A stretch of DNA of 9,673 nucleotides, from NCBI GenBank assembly GCA_030426005.1, contig JAUHZM010000099.1:1-9673 (forward strand), in the 5' to 3' direction. Numbering within the stretch: position 1 is the first letter of the stretch; the number at the start of each line of letters is the position of its first letter. The stretch is from Gammaproteobacteria bacterium (lineage in GTDB: Bacteria > Pseudomonadota > Gammaproteobacteria > Arenicellales > Arenicellaceae). This document shows positions 6,941 through 9,673 of this stretch, piece by piece. Below the pieces are notes generated by a model. It saw only the letters and a list, made by a program, of their open reading frames with translations, did no database searches and was not told the origin of the DNA. Position numbers and translations under genes: made by a program.

Positions 6941-8037
6941 TGATGCCTTGGATTCGCATAGCCGGGTTGATGCTACTGTTTTGTAGCATGTACCTGATTT
7001 TGTGGCCGGTGCCTGTGGAGCCCAAGGCTTGGAAGGCACCGGTATCACCCGGATATACCGGCGAATTCACCGCTAACGACTTACTTGATCAGCCGACTAA
7101 GCTGAATCTTCCAGAATTGCACGGCCCGGAAGCTGCCGCCTTTGATCAAGCAGGCCGTTTGTATCTAACGACTCATGAAGGCTGGTTAGTGCGATCCAAC
7201 CCAGCTGGTGATGCCTTACAACCTTGGCTTGATCTAGGCGGGCGTCCACTTGGGCTGGATATCGATCCTAACAATACGGTTTGGGTCGCAAATGCGTATC
7301 TGGGGTTACAAAAAGTTAGCCCGAAGGGCGAGGTAACCGTGGTGGCCAACCAAGCCGATGGGATTCCCATACGCTATGCCGACGACGTGGTTGTCGCGCC
7401 CGATGGCAAAGTCTATTTCACAGATGCGTCCACGCGTTTCGGAGCTGAAGAGCACTATGGTACGCTGGAAGCAAGCTTACTCGATATCATGGAGCACAGC
7501 GACAATGGACGTGTGCTGATGTACGACCCAAAAACGCAAACCACAACCACCATTATGGATGGTCTTACCTTCGCCAATGGGGTCGCACTTGGGCCCCAAG
7601 GCGCGTATTTGCTAGTGGTTGAAACTGGCGAGTATCGTGTACACAAGGTGTGGCTGAGCGGAGAACGAGTAGGGCAAACGGAAGTCATCATCGAGAATAT
7701 TCCAGGGTTTCCAGACAATATTCATGCAGGTCGAGATGGTCGATTTTGGATTGGTTTAACAGCGCCTCGTTCACCTATTTTAGACCGATTGGCTGGCAAG
7801 CCCGGTTTACGCAAGGTGGTGCAACGATTACCCGCCTTTATGCGACCTCAGGTTGGTTTGTATGGCATGGTGATTGGCATTGATGGCGACGGTAAGGTGG
7901 TGGCCAATCTACATTCGCCGAGTGGCAACGTTTACACCACGACAGGCGCACTGGAATCAGAAACACACCTCTACGTGACGAGCCTGACCGCGCCGTTCCT
8001 GGCGAAATACGCTAAATCCGATTTAGGGAATCTGTGA
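6940..8037 (+). CDS. Membrane-anchored SMP-30/strictosidine synthase-like beta-propeller
   Basis: The 365-residue protein has an N-terminal hydrophobic helix at about 5-23 with no obvious cleavage site, then a six-bladed beta-propeller of the SMP-30/gluconolactonase/strictosidine-synthase type, closest in layout to animal APMAP (adipocyte plasma membrane-associated protein). The strictosidine-synthase-like block covers about residues 208-278, with LTFANGVALGPQGAYLLVVE and then IPGFPDNIHAGRDGRFWIGL. E64 in HGPEAAAFD, N213 in FANG and N260 in FPDN match the usual metal-binding positions. These proteins are Ca-dependent lactonases or esterases; the substrate here is unknown. Strictosidine synthesis is not implied. 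The start is the ATG at 6940 (or the adjacent one at 6943) within TGATGATG, overlapping the SDR stop. No strong ribosome site is seen, consistent with translational coupling. The domain should face the periplasm. Confidence 0.88.
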   Translation: MMPWIRIAGLMLLFCSMYLILWPVPVEPKAWKAPVSPGYTGEFTANDLLDQPTKLNLPELHGPEAAAFDQAGRLYLTTHEGWLVRSNPAGDALQPWLDLGGRPLGLDIDPNNTVWVANAYLGLQKVSPKGEVTVVANQADGIPIRYADDVVVAPDGKVYFTDASTRFGAEEHYGTLEASLLDIMEHSDNGRVLMYDPKTQTTTTIMDGLTFANGVALGPQGAYLLVVETGEYRVHKVWLSGERVGQTEVIIENIPGFPDNIHAGRDGRFWIGLTAPRSPILDRLAGKPGLRKVVQRLPAFMRPQVGLYGMVIGIDGDGKVVANLHSPSGNVYTTTGALESETHLYVTSLTAPFLAKYAKSDLGNL

Positions 8038-8081
8038 AGCAACTCATTGCATTCTAGATTAAAAAAGCGCAATAAAATCAG

Positions 8082-8152
8082 TCATTAAGCGTTAATGATT
8101 AAGGCATGCACTGGCCGCGTGCTCGTACCATAGGAAGGTTCGAATCATTAAC
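8082..8152. repeat. TTAATGA inverted repeats in intergenic region
   Basis: TCATTAA (8082-8088) and TTAATGA (8092-8098) form a 7-bp dyad around GCG. The second arm is also part of GTTAATGATT (8091-8100), which has a perfect 10-bp inverted copy, AATCATTAAC, at 8143-8152. So three copies of the same heptamer lie within 71 bp between the propeller gene and the small exported protein. This could be an operator cluster or mRNA structure. There is no T tract, so a terminator is unlikely. Confidence 0.5.
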
Positions 8153-8255
8153 ACAGGTCCTGGCTGGCTAAACTGGCTTTAATGTTTGACGAATGTCTCG
8201 TTACGGACAAGTCAGGCTCGCCCATGTCCAGCGTGCGTTGCGTACACTTGCCTTC

Positions 8256-8273
8256 ACTGTCACTGCAGACAGT
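8256..8273. promoter_or_regulatory. LexA-like dyad ACTGT-N8-ACAGT
   Basis: ACTGTCACTGCAGACAGT has perfect outer arms matching the gammaproteobacterial LexA (SOS) frame CTGT-N8-ACAG, with one further matching base on each side. It ends 32 bp before the start codon of the small exported protein. The centre CACTGCAG is GC-rich, unlike the AT-alternating centre of strong LexA boxes, which lowers confidence. No convincing -35/-10 pair was found around it. It may equally be another regulator's site or chance. Confidence 0.3.
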
Positions 8274-8305
8274 CGACCCTACTAAACAAGTGATACGAGG
8301 TAAGT

Positions 8306-8590
8306 ATGAAGACTACAACCCCAATGAAACGCCGTTTGGCTACTACGCTGTTGATGTCCATGGCGCTATTGATCGCACAATCTGCCAGCGCCGGTTCACC
8401 AGATTCCGAAGATCGACGTTACGTTGATCCTCTAACCGGTGAAGTGAAACACGCACCGAAACTATTATCTGAAATGAGCGATGCTGAGCGCTCGGCCTTA
8501 AGTAACGAGGAATACAAAGCGCTCAAGGATCTGGAAGAAAAACTTAAGCGTCGCGACGAAGTCGATATCGATGCCGTTGGTGATGAGTAA
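8306..8590 (+). CDS. Small exported protein of unknown function
   Basis: The 94-residue product has a clear Sec signal peptide: basic MKRR at residues 7-10, hydrophobic core LATTLLMSMALLIA, and a predicted cleavage after SASA at A29. The mature part, about 65 residues, is short, highly charged and probably helical near its end (LKDLEEKLKRRDEVDIDAVG). It has no cysteines and no motif I recognise. The DPLTGEVKHAP segment and the MSDAERSALSNEEYKALKDL block look like a small conserved periplasmic or secreted domain. GAGGTAAG at 8297-8304 fixes the ATG at 8306; the in-frame ATG at 8324 lacks a ribosome site. It appears monocistronic: a 268-bp gap precedes it and a terminator-like hairpin follows. 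Confidence 0.8.
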   Translation: MKTTTPMKRRLATTLLMSMALLIAQSASAGSPDSEDRRYVDPLTGEVKHAPKLLSEMSDAERSALSNEEYKALKDLEEKLKRRDEVDIDAVGDE

Positions 8591-8615
8591 CGATAACCAT
8601 TAATGACCGAGTAGG

Positions 8616-8651
8616 TCGGCCGGCGTAACTATAGGGTAGGTCGTCGGCCGG
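8616..8651 (+). other. GC-rich stem-loop after the small exported protein gene
   Basis: TCGGCCGGCG (8616-8625) can pair with CGTCGGCCGG (8642-8651) in a 10-bp RNA stem, two of the pairs being G-U, with a 16-base loop. The same area shows an imperfect direct repeat: GTAGGTCGGCCGG at 8611-8623 and GTAGGTCGTCGGCCGG at 8636-8651. The pairing is visible in the sequence; any function is inference. It could be part of the leader of the downstream AbiEi-like gene or the 3' end of the upstream transcript. Confidence 0.35.
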
Positions 8652-8763
8652 AGATTGTCGCACCAGAACACGTACGACCCGCGTGTTCTTGGTGCGACTT
8701 TCGTACTGGAGAGATGGACATTATTTAACCAAGTTGAGGTTCGAGTCCTGTTATATCTACGCC
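8622..8763 (+). other. Possible closed RNA domain ending at the AbiEi-like start codon
   Basis: GGCGTA (8622-8627) pairs with TACGCC (8758-8763), and after a 2x2 internal loop TATA (8630-8633) pairs with TATA (8752-8755). This would close a 142-base domain whose last base touches the ATG at 8764. The closing helix shares bases 8622-8625 with the 8616-8651 stem, so the two folds exclude each other. Inside lies GGTTCGAGTCC (8738-8748), a tRNA T-arm-like motif, but no full cloverleaf can be built. A structured regulatory leader is possible; chance pairing is a real alternative. Confidence 0.25.
8657..8702 (+). terminator. Long hairpin, probable terminator of the small exported protein gene
   Basis: GTCGCACCAGAACACG (8657-8672) pairs fully with CGTGTTCTTGGTGCGAC (8682-8698) except for one bulged T, giving a 16-bp stem with a 9-base loop. 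It is followed by TTTCG, a short T tract, so it is a plausible but not ideal intrinsic terminator. It ends about 65 bases before the AbiEi-like start codon, so it could also act within that gene's leader. Confidence 0.6.
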
Positions 8764-9673
8764 ATGAACGCACGCACCATCACCGTTAAGGCACTTAATC
8801 AACTCCAATTTCATACCGGCTTGGTAGCCCAGGTCAGTCAGGCCGAGGCCACCGAAGGCTCGGCGGTCATTCAATTCGACAATTCCAATGCACGGTTGTT
8901 GGCTGAATTGCGCGAATGGGCGACTTCTGGCGGGACTCGAAACCTGATTCAGGAATTGAGTCAGGAGACTCGAAATGGCTATGACAAGTTATTGATTTGT
9001 GACTTCATTTCCGACGAAGAAGGTGCGCGTTTGCGAGCCGCCAACGTCAATTATTTAGATAATGTTGGGAATGCCTACCTTGATATTCCTCCGATCTATG
9101 TTTTGATCGAAGGTAAGAAGCCGAAGGAACGGTTTAATGCTGATCGTCGAGCCAAATTATTCACCGAAACAGGCCTTAAAGTCATTTTGGCTTTGTTGGC
9201 AGACGATACCTTATTAAATGCCAGTTACCGAAGTATCGCGGATCATGCCAGTGTGTCGATGGGGACCATCGGCTGGGTGTTGCGTGAGTTAAAGAGCCAA
9301 GGCTACATTCAATCGTTCGGCACTCAGTACCGATGGTTGGACCGTGAGCTGCTGCTGCGAAAATGGGTCGATGCGTTTCCTGAACTTAAGCAGAAACATT
9401 TATTGGGCAGCTACTACTGTCGAAGAGCTGATTGGTGGAAGTCGATCGACTTGGGGCGTTACGAAGCCGTGTTGGGCGGCGAGTTGGCCCTAGCGGACGC
9501 GTTTTCCGGTTTTCAGCCCACCAGTGGAGAAATATACGTCGGACGATTTAAACACGATAAGTTGGTGCGAGATCTTAAGTTAAGTGAAGCGGCCAACCTG
9601 AAGTCCAAGCAGTGTGTTCGTGTGGACATCTACAGTCGCTTTTGGGGTCAGATGAATGATACCGATTTGTTTA
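8764..9673 (+). CDS. AbiEi-type antitoxin-like transcriptional regulator (partial)
   Basis: The reading frame is open from the ATG at 8764 to the window edge (303 codons, 3' end missing). It resembles COG4861 / the AbiEi antitoxin family of type IV toxin-antitoxin systems (PF09952-like). The N-terminal helix region aligns with family starts (MNARTITVKALNQLQFHTGL). A central block at 94-117 carries NVNYLDNVGNAYLDIPPIYV, a family hallmark. A winged helix-turn-helix occupies about 146-190 (YRSIADHASVSMGTIGWVLR). The rest is the conserved C-terminal domain. AbiEi proteins bind their own promoter and are usually followed by an AbiEii nucleotidyltransferase toxin, but many homologues of this subgroup are stand-alone, and the next gene lies outside the window. 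No Shine-Dalgarno precedes the ATG. An in-frame TTG at 8734 is an alternative with no better site. Family assignment is from recalled motifs, not a search. Confidence 0.68.
   Translation, partial: MNARTITVKALNQLQFHTGLVAQVSQAEATEGSAVIQFDNSNARLLAELREWATSGGTRNLIQELSQETRNGYDKLLICDFISDEEGARLRAANVNYLDNVGNAYLDIPPIYVLIEGKKPKERFNADRRAKLFTETGLKVILALLADDTLLNASYRSIADHASVSMGTIGWVLRELKSQGYIQSFGTQYRWLDRELLLRKWVDAFPELKQKHLLGSYYCRRADWWKSIDLGRYEAVLGGELALADAFSGFQPTSGEIYVGRFKHDKLVRDLKLSEAANLKSKQCVRVDIYSRFWGQMNDTDLF

Noticed and set aside
8138..8148. Second tRNA-like GGTTCGAATC before the exported protein gene
   Set aside because: The flanking bases do not form a T-stem and no cloverleaf can be built; treated as chance.
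8182..8427. 81-residue forward frame overlapping the start of the exported protein gene
   Set aside because: No ribosome site, no recognisable protein character, and it overlaps the well-supported frame with signal peptide at 8306.
8714..8728. Mini-frame ATG GAC ATT ATT TAA after GGAGAG, a possible leader peptide
   Set aside because: Four codons with the ribosome-like sequence directly abutting the ATG; too short and badly spaced to support.
8687..8764. A canonical tRNA gene ending at the CCA near 8764
   Set aside because: With the T-loop aligned, the T-stem mispairs, the acceptor strand has no 5' partner at the right distance, and CCA falls out of register. No D-arm or anticodon arm is found.

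Overview
The window looks like chromosomal DNA of a free-living, probably marine, gammaproteobacterium. The reasons are the gene set (an ErdR/CrbR-type regulator beside a two-subunit acetate-type symporter and acetyl-CoA synthetase), roughly balanced base composition by eye, and clear Shine-Dalgarno sites on most genes. Genus cannot be named from sequence alone. I see no CRISPR array, rRNA, canonical tRNA, insertion sequence or phage genes.

Left part (1-5105): acetate uptake and activation. The 5' part of a response regulator gene runs leftward off the window edge. Divergent from it lie a small membrane subunit (DUF4212) and a large sodium:solute symporter of the VC2705 subfamily, 2 bp apart. 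These end at a compact hairpin and a textbook rho-independent terminator. Downstream is an uncharacterised 165-residue membrane-anchored protein, then acs, which carries the full set of acyl-adenylate and acetate-pocket motifs. The layout suggests acetate import by the symporter and conversion to acetyl-CoA by Acs. The divergent regulator is the likely controller.

Middle part (5106-8037): mixed housekeeping and accessory metabolism. It holds a YjdM/PhnA zinc-ribbon protein, a DUF1993 protein, a classical SDR oxidoreductase, and a membrane-anchored SMP-30/strictosidine-synthase-like beta-propeller. The last two overlap by one base and are probably translationally coupled.

Right part (8038-9673): a 268-bp intergenic stretch with TTAATGA inverted repeats and a LexA-like dyad precedes a small exported protein of 94 residues. 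A structured 173-bp intergenic stretch follows, with GC-rich stems, a terminator-like hairpin and a tRNA T-arm-like motif. It leads into the 5' part of a gene resembling AbiEi-type antitoxin/regulators, which is cut off by the window edge.

Most of the window is ordinary. The parts most worth a second look are the structured leader before the AbiEi-like gene, the possible toxin partner beyond the right edge, the unknown gene embedded in the acetate locus, and the terminator that contains the only strong ribosome-binding sequence near that gene. I found nothing I would call a convincing new system.
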